A program made the position numbers and the translations under genes. A stretch of 64,000 bases of DNA, taken from NCBI GenBank assembly GCA_017412715.1, contig JAFPWU010000008.1:43878-107877 (forward strand), written 5' to 3'. This document shows, one piece after another, positions 1 through 10,236 of this stretch. Each line of letters begins with the position of its first letter. Position 1 is the first letter of the stretch. Source of the stretch: Clostridia bacterium. Lineage in GTDB: Bacteria; Bacillota; Clostridia; Christensenellales; Aristaeellaceae. The notes under the pieces were generated by a model. It was not told where the DNA came from. It saw only the letters and a list, made by a program, of their open reading frames with translations, and searched no databases.

Positions 1-719
1 TGGCGGGGAACGTCGAATTGCGGCTGCCCCGGGTCAGCGAGCCCGTGGCCGCGGAATGGCGGATTGCCCTGCAGGGGCAGGAGAGCCTCTTTGCGAACCG
101 GGGGAGGATCTGGATTTATCCGAAGGAAACGGTTTCCCTGCCGGAGAATGTGCTGAGGGCGCGGATCCCGGACTGCAGGGCGCTGGCCTGGCTGGAGCAG
201 GGCGGTACGGTGCTGCTGGAGCCCGACGGAGAAGCCATGCCCGGAAGCATCCGGGGCCAGTTCACTACGGATTTCTGGTCCGTGGGAACCTTTCCCCAGC
301 AGGAGGGCGGCATGGGCCTGCTGATCCAGGAGGATCATCCCCTGTTCCGGCATTTCCCGACCTCCTTCCATACGGATTATCAGTGGTGGCTGATGGCGGG
401 GCAACGGGCCCTGCGGCTCCCGGATGAAAGCCTGGCGGAGGGAATCCTGGTCCGCCAGATGGACTCCTACGCTCAGCTGCGCAGCTTTGCCATGATGCTG
501 GAGGCCCGGGTCGGCCGGGGCCGGGTGCTGGTCTGCACCATGGAACTGGACAGCCTTCCGGACAAGCCGGAGGTCCGCCAGCTGAAGAACGCCATCGCCC
601 GGTATCTGGGATCGGAAGCGTTTCAGCCCCGGCTTTCCATTCCGGAGGAAACGCTGGCAGGGCTGTTCCGCCAGGAGATGCGCGCGGGAGAAGGACGGGG
701 ACAGGCAGACGGGCGATGA
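1..719 (+). CDS. Glycoside hydrolase family 2-type protein, C-terminal part (partial)
   Basis: The reading frame is open to the left edge of the window, so only the C-terminal ~239 residues are present and the TTG at 18 is not a real start. Residues such as FTTDFWSVGTFP, GLLIQEDHPLFRHFPT and DYQWWL resemble the C-terminal domain of large GH2 enzymes (beta-galactosidase or related), where a glutamine-amidotransferase-like fold follows the catalytic barrel. The catalytic part lies outside the window, so substrate and activity cannot be read. It converges on gdhA across a strong hairpin. An alternative is another sugar-binding-domain glycosidase. Family assignment rests on remembered motif likeness only. 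Confidence 0.55.
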   Translation, partial: AGNVELRLPRVSEPVAAEWRIALQGQESLFANRGRIWIYPKETVSLPENVLRARIPDCRALAWLEQGGTVLLEPDGEAMPGSIRGQFTTDFWSVGTFPQQEGGMGLLIQEDHPLFRHFPTSFHTDYQWWLMAGQRALRLPDESLAEGILVRQMDSYAQLRSFAMMLEARVGRGRVLVCTMELDSLPDKPEVRQLKNAIARYLGSEAFQPRLSIPEETLAGLFRQEMRAGEGRGQADGR

Positions 720-747
720 ATCATCGCGTCCGCGGGAAAAACAACAG

Positions 748-783
748 AAAAAAATCTCCCTCCGGCAAAGCGCCGGAGGGAGA
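748..783 (-). terminator. Rho-independent terminator of gdhA
   Basis: A 12-bp perfect stem (755-766 with 772-783) and a 5-nt loop are followed on the minus strand by seven T (plus-strand A run 748-754). It lies just after the gdhA stop codon and can also block the incoming GH2 transcript. Confidence 0.9.
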
Positions 784-796
784 AATGCATTTGATG

Positions 797-2155
<1,359 letters not shown>

Positions 2156-2195
2156 TTATCCTTTTCAGGCCGGACGCTTTTCCGGCACGGCGTTA

Positions 2196-2224
2196 ATTAT
2201 GAAAAAAGGGCCTGAAAAAATCAA
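2196..2224 (-). promoter_or_regulatory. Sigma-A promoter of gdhA
   Basis: On the minus strand TTGATT (2224-2219), a 17-nt spacer and CATAAT (2201-2196). It overlaps the terminator hairpin behind metK, so termination and initiation share the same bases. Confidence 0.6.
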
Positions 2225-2228
2225 GCCC
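2202..2228 (-). terminator. Terminator downstream of metK
   Basis: Minus-strand stem GGGCTTGA/TCAGGCCC (2228-2221 with 2215-2208), 8 bp with one G-T pair, followed by six T. It separates metK from gdhA. Confidence 0.7.
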
Positions 2229-2270
2229 TTTCCTGTTCTTCCCATGTATTTTCTGGTATTTGGACCCTTG

Positions 2271-2331
2271 GGAAACGCTGATTTGCTTCCTCCCGGAGGA
2301 ATTCAGCCCCGGGATATATTTCAGCGAATCC
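2271..2331. repeat. Dispersed palindromic intergenic element, copy A (short form)
   Basis: Begins GGAAACGCTGA and ends TTTCAGCGAATCC, the same terminal inverted repeats seen at 3535, 24814, 34968 and (diverged) 33346. The inside is shortened and holds a small hairpin (CCCGGAGG...CCCCGGG). It sits directly behind the metK stop codon. Confidence 0.55.
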
Positions 2332-2332
2332 T

Positions 2333-3508
2333 TTACTTCACCGCGGCCAGCAGCGCCTCGGTCATGTCTTCCTTCTCCCAGGGCAGATCCAGATCCGGCC
2401 GGCCGAAATGGCCGTAGGCCGCCGTCTGCCGGTAGATGGGACGGCGCAGGTTCAGCCGCTCGATGATGGCGGCGGGCCGGAAATCGAACACCTGCTGCAC
2501 CGCCTGGGACAGCTTTTCATCGGAAATCTTTCCGGTGCCAAAGGTTTCCACCAGGATGCTGACGGGCCTGGCCACGCCGATGGCGTAGGCCAGCTGGATC
2601 TGGCATCTGTGGGCAAGCCCCGCGGCCACCACGTTCAGGGCCGCGTGCCGGGCCGCATAGGCGGCGCTCCGGTCCACCTTCGTCGGATCCTTGCCGGAGA
2701 AGGCTCCGCCTCCGTGGGGCGCGTATCCGCCGTAGGTGTCTACGATAATTTTCCGCCCGGTCAGCCCCGTGTCCCCGGCAGGACCGCCGATGACAAAGCG
2801 GCCGGTGGGATTAATATAGTATTTGGTATCGCTGTTCAGCAGCTCTTCCGGGATCACCGGCGCCACCACATGCTTCAGCAGGGCTTCCCGGATTTCCTCC
2901 TGGGAAATTTCAGGGGCATGCTGGGTGGAAATTACGATGGTGTCCACCGCTACGGGCCGGTCGTCCTCGTAGACCACGGTTACCTGGGTTTTTCCGTCAG
3001 GCCGCAGCCAGGGCAGCGTGCCGTCTTTCCGCACCTCCGTCAGCCTCCGGGCCAGCCGGTGGCTCAGGGCGATGGGCATGGGCATCCGCTCGGGGGTTTC
3101 ATCGCAGGCATAGCCGAACATCATGCCCTGGTCTCCCGCGCCGGTATCCCCCAGGGATTCCTCCCGCCCTTCCAGCGCCTGGTCTACGCCCTGGGCAATA
3201 TCCGGACTCTGGGCGTGAATGGCGGTCATGACGCCGCAGGAGGCGCCGTCAAAGCATTTCTCGGAGGAATCGTATCCGATGTCCAGTACCACGTTCCGGA
3301 CAATATCCGGGATCTCCACATAGGCGGAGGTGGTAATCTCTCCCATCACGGTTACGATGCCGGTGGTGGCGAAGGTTTCGCAGGCGACCCGGGCATAGGG
3401 ATCCTGGGCCAGAATGGCGTCCAGCACCGCATCGCTGACCTGGTCACAGAGCTTGTCAGGATGTCCTTCGGTAACGGATTCAGAGGTAAACAGTCTGCGC
3501 ATTTTCAT
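2333..3508 (-). CDS. metK: S-adenosylmethionine synthetase
   Basis: Makes S-adenosylmethionine from methionine and ATP in the cytoplasm. The 391 residues match the family. Signature motifs are the N-terminal [19 protein letters not shown], the hexapeptide region [12 protein letters not shown] near residue 122 and the glycine-rich [19 protein letters not shown] near residue 266, which together carry the ATP, metal and methionine contacts. AAGGAGAATGAAAATG gives the start. Upstream on the same strand are a SAM-I riboswitch and its terminator, so the gene is repressed by its own product. A palindromic element lies between that terminator and the start codon, lengthening the leader. Confidence 0.98.
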   Translation of the reverse strand: MKMRRLFTSESVTEGHPDKLCDQVSDAVLDAILAQDPYARVACETFATTGIVTVMGEITTSAYVEIPDIVRNVVLDIGYDSSEKCFDGASCGVMTAIHAQSPDIAQGVDQALEGREESLGDTGAGDQGMMFGYACDETPERMPMPIALSHRLARRLTEVRKDGTLPWLRPDGKTQVTVVYEDDRPVAVDTIVISTQHAPEISQEEIREALLKHVVAPVIPEELLNSDTKYYINPTGRFVIGGPAGDTGLTGRKIIVDTYGGYAPHGGGAFSGKDPTKVDRSAAYAARHAALNVVAAGLAHRCQIQLAYAIGVARPVSILVETFGTGKISDEKLSQAVQQVFDFRPAAIIERLNLRRPIYRQTAAYGHFGRPDLDLPWEKEDMTEALLAAVK

Positions 3509-3534
3509 TCTCCTTTCGTGTGTCTGCGCGCAAC

Positions 3535-3629
3535 GGAAACGCTGAAGGAATCGGTACAGGCTGGGACAGCGCTCATTCGGACGAGGCGGAATCAGCCCCC
3601 GCTCAGGCGTCTTTCAGCTCAGCGTTTCC
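3535..3629. repeat. Dispersed palindromic intergenic element, copy B
   Basis: Ends are an exact 11-bp inverted repeat: GGAAACGCTGA (3535-3545) and TCAGCGTTTCC (3619-3629). Internal CGCTCAGGCG resembles the core of copies C and D. It lies inside the metK leader, after the riboswitch terminator. Confidence 0.65.
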
Positions 3630-3685
3630 ATCCATGGAAATATCGCGCTGAATACCCTGTTCATTCATCCCTTCTCCCGGCATAG

Positions 3686-3716
3686 AAAAACGCCTGACAG
3701 CGCAGGCAGCCAGGCG
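3686..3716 (-). terminator. Expression-platform terminator of the metK SAM riboswitch
   Basis: Minus strand CGCCTG...CAGGCG stem (3716-3711 with 3696-3691) with an internal CTGCCTGCG segment, followed by TTTTT. It lies about 20 nt after the aptamer, as expected for a transcriptional OFF switch. Confidence 0.75.
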
Positions 3717-3737
3717 GGAAATTCCATTCAGGAAGCT

Positions 3738-3850
3738 CCTTATCTGTCAGCTTCACGCTATTGCGCGCGCTGGGGGATTTGGCACCTTGCGCGGAACGCG
3801 CCGGTTGCCGTGACTTCATAGGGCCCATCCCTCCGTCACTCGTGATAAGG
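3738..3850 (-). promoter_or_regulatory. SAM-I riboswitch (S-box) of metK
   Basis: Reading the minus strand, the conserved S-box parts occur in order: P1 strand CCTTATCAC, AGTGACGGAGGGATGGGCC, CTATGAAGTCACGGCAACC, then AAGGTGCCAAATCC, and the closing P1 strand GATAAGG (plus strand 3738-3744). P1 pairs 3850-3844 with 3744-3738. With the terminator at 3686-3716 this forms a complete SAM-sensing OFF switch for metK. Known family: SAM-I aptamers bind S-adenosylmethionine and promote termination. Confidence 0.95.
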
Positions 3851-4056
3851 TATTCAGTTCAAGAGATATCATACGCCATATCCAGGAGACTGTCAAGAGT
3901 GAACTTACACATCCGGATGGCGGGGAATACGGTGAACGTCAAAGCTTCCGGCTTTGGGGTTCGCCGGCAGTCTCCTGTGAAACTGCCGGATTCACATCGG
4001 CGATCAGCTCCCGCCTGGCAAGGAAAAGATTGTTTTTTTATATGAACGCTCCGGCT
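3851..4056. other. Intergenic region between the metK riboswitch and the chvE operon
   Basis: No credible gene is seen. A plus-strand hairpin CCGGCAGT/ACTGCCGG (3964-3971 with 3982-3989) stands alone without a T run. The divergent arrangement means the metK promoter should lie near 3860-3900, but I could not fix it with confidence. Confidence 0.4.
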
Positions 4057-4116
4057 CATTTTCTTCTGTTCCGGTGTATTTTCTTCCGTTTTGGTTTATT
4101 TTCTTCTGCTTTGTTG
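4057..4116 (+). repeat. Three tandem 20-bp repeats upstream of the chvE promoter
   Basis: Units at 4057-4076, 4077-4096 and 4097-4116 share the pattern TATTTTCTTCYGTTTTGGTT with exact 20-nt spacing, about two helical turns. They end on the -35 element, a position suited to binding a regulator on one face of the DNA. The function is inference. Confidence 0.6.
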
Positions 4117-4140
4117 ACTTTTTTCGTGCGCTGTGATAAA
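4114..4140 (+). promoter_or_regulatory. Probable sigma-A promoter of the chvE operon
   Basis: TTGACT (4114-4119) and GATAAA (4135-4140) with a 15-nt spacer, or TAAAGT (4137-4142) with 17 nt. A small stem TTGCAGG/CCTGCAA (4155-4161 with 4170-4176) follows in the leader before the ribosome site. Confidence 0.55.
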
Positions 4141-4202
4141 GTTACCCTCATAAATTGCAGGAGCAATGACCTGCAAAAAATAAAAAAAGGAGTGTATCGG
4201 TC

Positions 4203-5249
4203 ATGAAAAGAATTCTGTCTGTTCTCCTGTGTCTGCTGATGGTCTGCGTAAGCATCAGCGCTCTGGCGGAGGGTGAAAAGGTTGGCGTGTCCATGCCCAC
4301 CAAGGACCTGCAGCGTTGGGTGCAGGACGGCGAAAACATGGAGAAAGAGCTGAAGGCTGCCGGCTTCGAAGTGGAGCTGCAGTATGCTTCCAACGATGTG
4401 CCCACCCAGCTGAACCAGGTTGAAACCATGGTTGACAATGGCTGCAATGTCATCGTGATCTCCGCGATCGAAGGTTCCTCCCTGGGCACCGCGCTGGCGA
4501 AGGCCAAGGAAAAGGGCATCAAGATCATCGCTTATGACAGGCTGCTGATGGATTCTGACGCGGTTGACTTCTATGCCACCTTCGACAACTACATGGTTGG
4601 TACCGTTCAGGGCAACTATGTGAAGGAAAAGCTGGATCTGGACAACGCGGCTGGCCCCTTCTACATTGAATTCACCGCCGGTGACCCCGGTGACAACAAC
4701 GCGGGCTACTTCTTCAACGGCGCGTTCGATGTGCTGAAGCCTTATATCGAGAGCGGCAAGCTGGTTGTCCGTTCCGGTCAGACTGCCTTTGAGCAGGTTG
4801 CGACTCCCACCTGGAAGACCGATGTGGCCCAGAAGCGCGCTGATGATATCCTGACTGCCTACTATGCCAACGGCGAACAGCTGGATGTGTGGCTCTGCTC
4901 CAATGACTCCACCGCCCTGGGCGTTACCAATGCGCTGGACAACTACACCGGCGAAGGCTGGCCGATCATCACCGGTCAGGACTGCGACATTGCCAACACC
5001 AAGAACATGATTGCCGGCAAGCAGTCCATGTCCGTCTTCAAGGACACCCGGACCCTGGCGGCCCGTGTCGTGACCATGATCAAGCAGATCCTGGCCGGCG
5101 AGGAAGTCGAAGTGAACGACACCGAGACCTACAACAACAACGTGATCACCGTTCCGTCCTATCTGTGCGAGCCTGTGTTCGCGGATGCCAACAACTACAA
5201 GGAGCTGCTGATTGACTCCGGTTACTACACCGAGGATCAGCTCCAGTAA
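4203..5249 (+). CDS. chvE: Monosaccharide ABC transporter substrate-binding protein (ChvE type)
   Basis: Extracytoplasmic binding protein delivering a monosaccharide (ChvE-family ligands include xylose, glucose, galactose and arabinose) to the transporter encoded just downstream. The first ~22 residues form a signal peptide (MKRILSVLLCLLMVCVSISALA) ending in an AxA-like cleavage site and not in a lipobox cysteine, odd for a single-membrane Firmicute. The mature part shows the periplasmic-binding-protein I pattern: SMPTKDLQRW, NDVPTQLNQVETMVDNGCNVIVI, then IAYDRLL and FDNYMVG. The start follows AAGGAG by 10 nt. A strong stem-loop separates it from the ATPase gene. The exact sugar is not determined. 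Confidence 0.9.
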   Translation: MKRILSVLLCLLMVCVSISALAEGEKVGVSMPTKDLQRWVQDGENMEKELKAAGFEVELQYASNDVPTQLNQVETMVDNGCNVIVISAIEGSSLGTALAKAKEKGIKIIAYDRLLMDSDAVDFYATFDNYMVGTVQGNYVKEKLDLDNAAGPFYIEFTAGDPGDNNAGYFFNGAFDVLKPYIESGKLVVRSGQTAFEQVATPTWKTDVAQKRADDILTAYYANGEQLDVWLCSNDSTALGVTNALDNYTGEGWPIITGQDCDIANTKNMIAGKQSMSVFKDTRTLAARVVTMIKQILAGEEVEVNDTETYNNNVITVPSYLCEPVFADANNYKELLIDSGYYTEDQLQ

Positions 5250-5271
5250 TATCCTTCAGGTCAATCCATTG

Positions 5272-5302
5272 CGATGCAGGCGGGCCCAGCCCGCCTGCAT
5301 CG
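5272..5302 (+). terminator. Intra-operon stem-loop after chvE
   Basis: A 14-bp perfect stem (5272-5285 with 5289-5302) with a 3-nt loop, followed by TTTAAG. The weak T tract suggests partial termination or 3' end protection, giving more binding protein than transporter. Confidence 0.65.
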
Positions 5303-5389
5303 TTTAAGACAGGGAAAGTCAGAGGGATTTCAGTCTGATCAAAGTTCCGGCCCCATCTCCGGGAAAAGCCGGCAAGCTGGAGGAATACC

Positions 5390-6934
5390 ATGACGAACTA
5401 TTTGCTGGAAATGAGGCACATCACCAAGACATTTCCGGGCGTCAAAGCGCTGGATAACGTAAATCTGCAGGTGGAAGAGGGTGAAATTCACGCGCTTGTG
5501 GGGGAAAACGGCGCCGGCAAATCCACCCTGATGAACGTGCTGAGCGGCATCTATCCCTACGGAACCTACGAAGGGGATATCGTCTACAACGGAAAAGAAT
5601 GCAAATTTAACAGCATCAAGGATTCTGAAAAACTGGGCATCGTCATTATCCATCAGGAGCTGGCCCTCGTGCCGGAGATGACGATCGGCGAGAACATGTA
5701 TCTGGGCAATGAGCGGGGCCACAGGCTGGCCATTGACTGGAACACGACCTATTCTGAAGCGGATAAATACCTGAGGATGGTGGGCCTTTCCGAAAGCTCC
5801 AAGACGCAGGTCAAGGACATCGGTACCGGCAAGCAGCAGCTGGTAGAAATCGCCAAGGCGCTGGCGAAGCAGGCGAAGCTGCTGATTCTCGATGAACCCA
5901 CTTCCTCCCTGAACGAAGAAGACTCCCGCGCGCTGCTGGATCTGATGCTTGGCTTCAAGAAGCAGGGAATGACCATGATCATCATTTCCCACAAGCTCAA
6001 TGAGGTTGCTTACGTAGCGGATAAGATAACGGTGATTCGTGACGGCACCACCATCGAGACTATTGATAATCATGGCAGGGAACCGGTCAGTGAGGAACGG
6101 ATCATCAAGGGAATGGTCGGGCGCGAGATGACCAACCGGTTCCCGAAAAGGGAAAAAGTCAAAATCGGCGATGTCATGCTGGAGGTCGACAACTGGACGG
6201 TTCATCATCCGCTGTATCCGGAGCGCAAGGTTGTGGACAATGTATCCATGTTTGTGCGAAAGGGCGAGGTGGTCGGCATCTATGGGCTGATGGGTGCGGG
6301 ACGCACGGAGCTTGCGATGAGCATTTTCGGTCAGAGCTACGGTGTGAACATCACCGGCCAGCTGAAGATCAACGGCAGGGAAGTTCATTTGAAGAAAAGC
6401 GCATCCGACGCGATCAAACACGGGATTGCCTATGTGACCGAAGACCGGAAGGGAAACGGCCTCGTGCTGAGCCAGTCCATCAAGGTCAATACCTCCCTGG
6501 CGCATCTCGATGCCGTGTCCAGCCACACGGTAATTGACGGAGACAAGGAGTACGCCGTGGCGGAGGAATACCGGGAAAAGCTGAAAACCAAAACCCCGAC
6601 GGTGGAGCAGCTGGTCGGAAACCTGTCCGGCGGCAACCAGCAGAAGGTCCTCCTGGCCAAATGGATGTTCGCGGAGCAGGATATCATGCTGCTGGATGAA
6701 CCGACCCGCGGCATCGACGTCGGCGCAAAATATGAAATTTACTGCATCATCAACGACCTGGCGGCCGCCGGAAAGTCCGTGGTCATGATCTCCTCCGAAC
6801 TGCCGGAGGTTCTGGCCATGAGCGACAGGATCTATATCATGAATGAGGGCCGGTTCGTTGGCGAAATGAAGGCCAGCGAAGCCACGCAGGAGAAGATCAT
6901 GGCGGTCATTCTCCAGTCGGGAAGGAGTGCTTGA
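5390..6934 (+). CDS. mmsA: Monosaccharide ABC transporter ATP-binding protein (double ATPase, MmsA/GguA type)
   Basis: Cytoplasmic energy subunit of the ChvE-dependent importer. The 514 residues hold two ABC modules as in MglA, XylG and GguA. Module 1 has Walker [10 protein letters not shown] near residue 39 and Walker [12 protein letters not shown] near residue 165. Module 2 has a degenerate Walker A ([10 protein letters not shown] near residue 302), signature LSGGNQQK near residue 408 and Walker [13 protein letters not shown]. The asymmetric second site is normal for this subfamily. The start has GGAGGAA 5 nt upstream of the ATG. The stop is 2 nt before the next start, so translation is likely coupled. 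Confidence 0.93.
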   Translation: MTNYLLEMRHITKTFPGVKALDNVNLQVEEGEIHALVGENGAGKSTLMNVLSGIYPYGTYEGDIVYNGKECKFNSIKDSEKLGIVIIHQELALVPEMTIGENMYLGNERGHRLAIDWNTTYSEADKYLRMVGLSESSKTQVKDIGTGKQQLVEIAKALAKQAKLLILDEPTSSLNEEDSRALLDLMLGFKKQGMTMIIISHKLNEVAYVADKITVIRDGTTIETIDNHGREPVSEERIIKGMVGREMTNRFPKREKVKIGDVMLEVDNWTVHHPLYPERKVVDNVSMFVRKGEVVGIYGLMGAGRTELAMSIFGQSYGVNITGQLKINGREVHLKKSASDAIKHGIAYVTEDRKGNGLVLSQSIKVNTSLAHLDAVSSHTVIDGDKEYAVAEEYREKLKTKTPTVEQLVGNLSGGNQQKVLLAKWMFAEQDIMLLDEPTRGIDVGAKYEIYCIINDLAAAGKSVVMISSELPEVLAMSDRIYIMNEGRFVGEMKASEATQEKIMAVILQSGRSA

Positions 6935-6936
6935 CG

Positions 6937-8124
6937 ATGAATGAAAACCGAATGAGCGTTGGCGCTTTTTTCCAGAAATACACGATGGTGATCGCACTGG
7001 TGGCGGTGGTGATCTTCTTTGCCATCGCAACCGGCGGAAATTCACTGATGCCAGGCAGCATCAATAACCTGATCTCCCAGAACGGCTATGTATTTGTGCT
7101 GGCCGCCGGTATGCTGCTGTGTATCCTGACCGGCGGCAATATCGACCTGTCAGTTGGTTCCGTGGTGTGTTTCACAGCAGCCGTCGGGTGCGTGCTGATG
7201 GCCAATAAGGTCAACATGTGGATCGCGGTTCTCGCAATGCTGGGGATCGGCCTGCTGATCGGCATTTTCCAGGGCTTCTGGATCGCGAAGCTTCGCGTGC
7301 CGGCGTTCATCGCCACCCTGTCCGGCATGTATGCCTTCCGGGGCTTTTCCAATGTGGTGCTCGGAGGCTTCCGGGTTGACATTACCAATGATCAGTTCCT
7401 GATCCTCTTCGGCGGCGGACGGGAATGCTATGTCCCTGATTATATCCGTCAGTGGATGGGAACCACGGGAAAGCCCAATCTGACCTGCCTGGCGATCGGT
7501 GCGGTCACGATCCTGGTCTATATTCTGATGACAGTTCGGAAAATCCTGGTTCAGCGGAAGCTGAATATTCATCAGTCCATCCCCGGCCAGGTCATCACTA
7601 CGGTGCTGATCTCCGGCGTTGTCGGTTTTATCGTCTGGCAGCTTTCCAACCTTCGCGGCTTTCCGACGGTGCTGATCTGGATTGCACTGGTGCTGGGAAT
7701 TTATCAGTATATCACCACGAAAACGGCGATGGGCCGCCATCTCTATGCGGTCGGCGGAAATGAGAAGGCAACGGCGCTTTCCGGTGTCAAGACCCGAAAT
7801 GTATACTGGTTCGCTTATGCCAGCATGGGGCTGATGGCAGGACTGGCCGGAATCCTGACGGCGGCCAGGGCCAAGGGTATTGACCCGGTTTACGGCGAGG
7901 GCTACGAAATGGACGCCATAGCGTCCTGCTTCATCGGCGGCGCTTCCGCTTATGGAGGGATTGGCAAGGTTTCCGGGATGATCATCGGCGCCGTGCTGAT
8001 GGGCGTCATCAATCAGGGCATGAACATGGTCGGTGTGGATTCCAACCTGCAAAAGGTCGTCAAGGGCCTGGTGCTGCTGGGAGCTGTCATCTTCGATGTG
8101 CTGTCCAAGCGGCAGAAGCGGTAA
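6937..8124 (+). CDS. mmsB: Monosaccharide ABC transporter permease 1 (MmsB/GguB type)
   Basis: Integral membrane permease of the ChvE-type importer, about 395 residues with around ten hydrophobic segments. The family motif GGNIDLSVGSVVCF near residue 66 and the EAA-like region GGASAYGGIGKVSGMIIGA near residue 328 are plain. ATG 6937 is preferred over the TTG at 6931 because GGAAGGAG lies 9 nt before it. A second homologous permease follows 20 nt after the stop, so the channel is probably a heterodimer, whereas the classical ChvE-GguA-GguB system has one permease gene. Confidence 0.92.
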   Translation: MNENRMSVGAFFQKYTMVIALVAVVIFFAIATGGNSLMPGSINNLISQNGYVFVLAAGMLLCILTGGNIDLSVGSVVCFTAAVGCVLMANKVNMWIAVLAMLGIGLLIGIFQGFWIAKLRVPAFIATLSGMYAFRGFSNVVLGGFRVDITNDQFLILFGGGRECYVPDYIRQWMGTTGKPNLTCLAIGAVTILVYILMTVRKILVQRKLNIHQSIPGQVITTVLISGVVGFIVWQLSNLRGFPTVLIWIALVLGIYQYITTKTAMGRHLYAVGGNEKATALSGVKTRNVYWFAYASMGLMAGLAGILTAARAKGIDPVYGEGYEMDAIASCFIGGASAYGGIGKVSGMIIGAVLMGVINQGMNMVGVDSNLQKVVKGLVLLGAVIFDVLSKRQKR

Positions 8125-8144
8125 GGAAAGGAGGATGGCAAAAG

Positions 8145-9344
8145 ATGGATAGACCTGCAGCGAATCAGTCCAATATTCGGAAGGCGGATCTTGCTTCCCT
8201 GCTGAAGAAGAATGCCATGCTCATCATACTGGTGCTGGTGTATATCTTTTTCACGATCATGACGAAGGGCCGTATGTTCCGGCCGAACAGTTTTGCCTCC
8301 TTGATTAATCAGAACGCCTATGTGTATATTATCGGGTGCGGCATGCTGATGTGCATGCTGACCGGCGGCAATATCGATCTGAGCTGCGGCGCCTTCGTGT
8401 GCCTGCTTGGTGCGCTTGGCGGCATGATGATGGTCTACTGGGGTATGGGGACTGCGATTTCCATCATTGCGCTGCTGGCCATCGGGGTTGTGTATGGCTG
8501 TGCCCTCGGCGCGATTATTGCCTATGTGCATGTTCCCCCGTGGATTGCGACCCTGGCCGGTTATCTGGCCTTCCGTGGACTGGGCACGGCGATTCTGGGC
8601 GTGTCCTCGACCAACTCTATCTCCTTCAACAGCAAGCAGGAATTCCTGAGCATTTTCTCCGGCACGCTGTTCAAAACCCCGGAGGGTACGCTCAACTGGC
8701 CCTGCTTGATCGTTGGACTGGTGGCGGCTGCGCTGGTGATCCTGCTGGTTTTCCGCAATCGGGCGGTCCGACTGAAAAAAGGATATGAAGTGGATCAGAT
8801 CGGCATGGATGTTGCCAAGTGCGGGCTCAGCGCAGCAGCCATCATTCTGGTCATGTACAAGCTGGCTTATTCCGGAGGCATTCCGACCGTTCTGGTCTGG
8901 GTCGGCGCGGTCGTGCTGTTCTACAGCTTCATTACCAGCAAGACTACGATCGGCCGTCATTTCTACGTAGTGGGCGGAAACATTGAGGCAGCGCGCCTCT
9001 CCGGTGTAGATACCCGCCGGATCATGTTTATCGCCTATCTGAACATGGCCATCCTGACTTCAATCGCCGCCATGACGACGGTCAGCCGCTTCACCGCGGC
9101 CAACGCGGATGCAGGCAAGAACTTCGAGATGGATGCGATTTCCGCCTGCGTTGTGGGCGGTGTATCCGCCAGCGGCGGAGCGGGCACCGTGCTGGGCATG
9201 GTGATCGGCGCTACGCTGATCGGGGTCATCAACCTGGGCATGTTCCAGGTCAACCTGGATGCCAATTATCAGCGTGTAGTCAAGGGCTTCGTGCTGCTGG
9301 CCGCCGTGGTGTTCGATATCCTGTCCAAGAAAAAGGCAAGGTAA
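8145..9344 (+). CDS. Monosaccharide ABC transporter permease 2 (paralogue of permease 1)
   Basis: 399-residue integral membrane protein of the same family as its upstream neighbour. Shared hallmarks are LTGGNIDLSCGAFVCLLGA near residue 71, WIATLAGYLAFRGLG, the GRHFYVVGGNIEAARLSGV segment and GGVSASGGAGTVLGMVIGA near residue 345. The two copies have diverged widely outside these motifs, pointing to an old duplication with both genes kept. GGAAAGGAGG precedes the ATG. It ends the sugar operon before a hairpin at 9366. A heterodimeric channel is inferred from the pairing. Confidence 0.9.
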   Translation: MDRPAANQSNIRKADLASLLKKNAMLIILVLVYIFFTIMTKGRMFRPNSFASLINQNAYVYIIGCGMLMCMLTGGNIDLSCGAFVCLLGALGGMMMVYWGMGTAISIIALLAIGVVYGCALGAIIAYVHVPPWIATLAGYLAFRGLGTAILGVSSTNSISFNSKQEFLSIFSGTLFKTPEGTLNWPCLIVGLVAAALVILLVFRNRAVRLKKGYEVDQIGMDVAKCGLSAAAIILVMYKLAYSGGIPTVLVWVGAVVLFYSFITSKTTIGRHFYVVGGNIEAARLSGVDTRRIMFIAYLNMAILTSIAAMTTVSRFTAANADAGKNFEMDAISACVVGGVSASGGAGTVLGMVIGATLIGVINLGMFQVNLDANYQRVVKGFVLLAAVVFDILSKKKAR

Positions 9345-9365
9345 GGGATTGCCCTCATCCATTGA

Positions 9366-9393
9366 TTCCCCCGTGGCATCCGTCACGGGGGAA
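9366..9393 (+). terminator. Terminator of the chvE operon
   Basis: TTCCCCCGTG/CACGGGGGAA stem of 10 bp with an 8-nt loop, followed by CCTTCTG, a poor T run. Position and stem strength support termination. Confidence 0.6.
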
Positions 9394-9419
9394 CCTTCTG
9401 AAAGGGGAATTTTTTCGAA

Positions 9420-9674
9420 TTGAACAATAAGCAGAACCGATCCTACCTTTACGGCGTGGTAGGCGGATACCTTCTGTACCTGGCTTATGAGCTTTTTGCG
9501 GACAGGCAGGATCCCAACACGACCATGATGCCGGTGGTGCGCTGGCTGTTTGTCGGCCTGTTTACCGTGGCGGGCATTTTTCTGCTGATCTGGGCGACCC
9601 GTCTCTGGCTTGAGGCCCGAAAAGGGCAGGATGAAGAGGAAAGACCGCCGGAGAATCCCAATGCAATGAAATAA
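9420..9674 (+). CDS. Small two-helix membrane protein, unknown function
   Basis: 84 residues starting with TTG; AAAGGGG lies 12 nt upstream. Two hydrophobic helices are visible (YLYGVVGGYLLYLAYELF and VVRWLFVGLFTVAGIFLLIWA) followed by a charged tail RKGQDEEERPPENPNAMK. Both termini are probably cytoplasmic. I do not recognise the family. It is followed 32 nt later by another small unknown gene in the same direction, so they may be cotranscribed. Confidence 0.6.
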   Translation: MNNKQNRSYLYGVVGGYLLYLAYELFADRQDPNTTMMPVVRWLFVGLFTVAGIFLLIWATRLWLEARKGQDEEERPPENPNAMK

Positions 9675-9706
9675 ACTCCGACCGATAAATGCGGAAAGGG
9701 ACTTGA

Positions 9707-10150
9707 ATGAAGGATTACCCTGATGAAGTCAGACGGGCGTTCAGATCTTACCGGACAGCCCTGGAGGAAGCGGAACGGAAACGGAAGCCAACGGACGGCT
9801 TGCTGGGCTTTGGCCGCGCGCTGAAGGACGATCCGTGTCATGAGGTCCTCGACAGAGAGATTCTGACGATTGTGGATGAGGCAGCCATCAGTGAGCTTTC
9901 TGCAGAAATCGCTGCGTCTATTGTGGAAGCACTTCTGTTTCCGGAAAGTGCGCCCCCCTGGCCGTTGTCCGCCCAGTGGATGCTTCGGGCGGAAGAACGT
10001 CATGCGTTGAAACTGATTCCCTTCGTTGCGGAGGGTGATGCCGCTGATCTGGCCGGACGGTATGCTTCAAAGTACCGTCCGTGGGATCGCCTGCCCGCCC
10101 AGAAAGCCGTGCTTCAGGAACTGAAAAAAAGGGGAAGGAACTCCGGATAA
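9707..10150 (+). CDS. Hypothetical soluble protein
   Basis: 147 residues with no signal peptide or membrane helix. The N-terminal part is charged and helical (DEVRRAFRSYRTALEEAERKRK). The middle contains DDPCHEVLDREILTIVDEAAISELSAEIAASIVEALLF in pieces that look helical. The start has GAAAGGGA upstream of the ATG. No known motif was recognised. Codon use looks like its neighbours, so it is likely a real gene. Confidence 0.55.
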   Translation: MKDYPDEVRRAFRSYRTALEEAERKRKPTDGLLGFGRALKDDPCHEVLDREILTIVDEAAISELSAEIAASIVEALLFPESAPPWPLSAQWMLRAEERHALKLIPFVAEGDAADLAGRYASKYRPWDRLPAQKAVLQELKKRGRNSG

Positions 10151-10236
10151 AACCTGCTGCCTTTTTTCCGGGAAACATCAGCTGCTGCCCTTGACGCCTA
10201 TCACAGGACCGATCCCGGGGCTGCCCTGTTTTTTCC

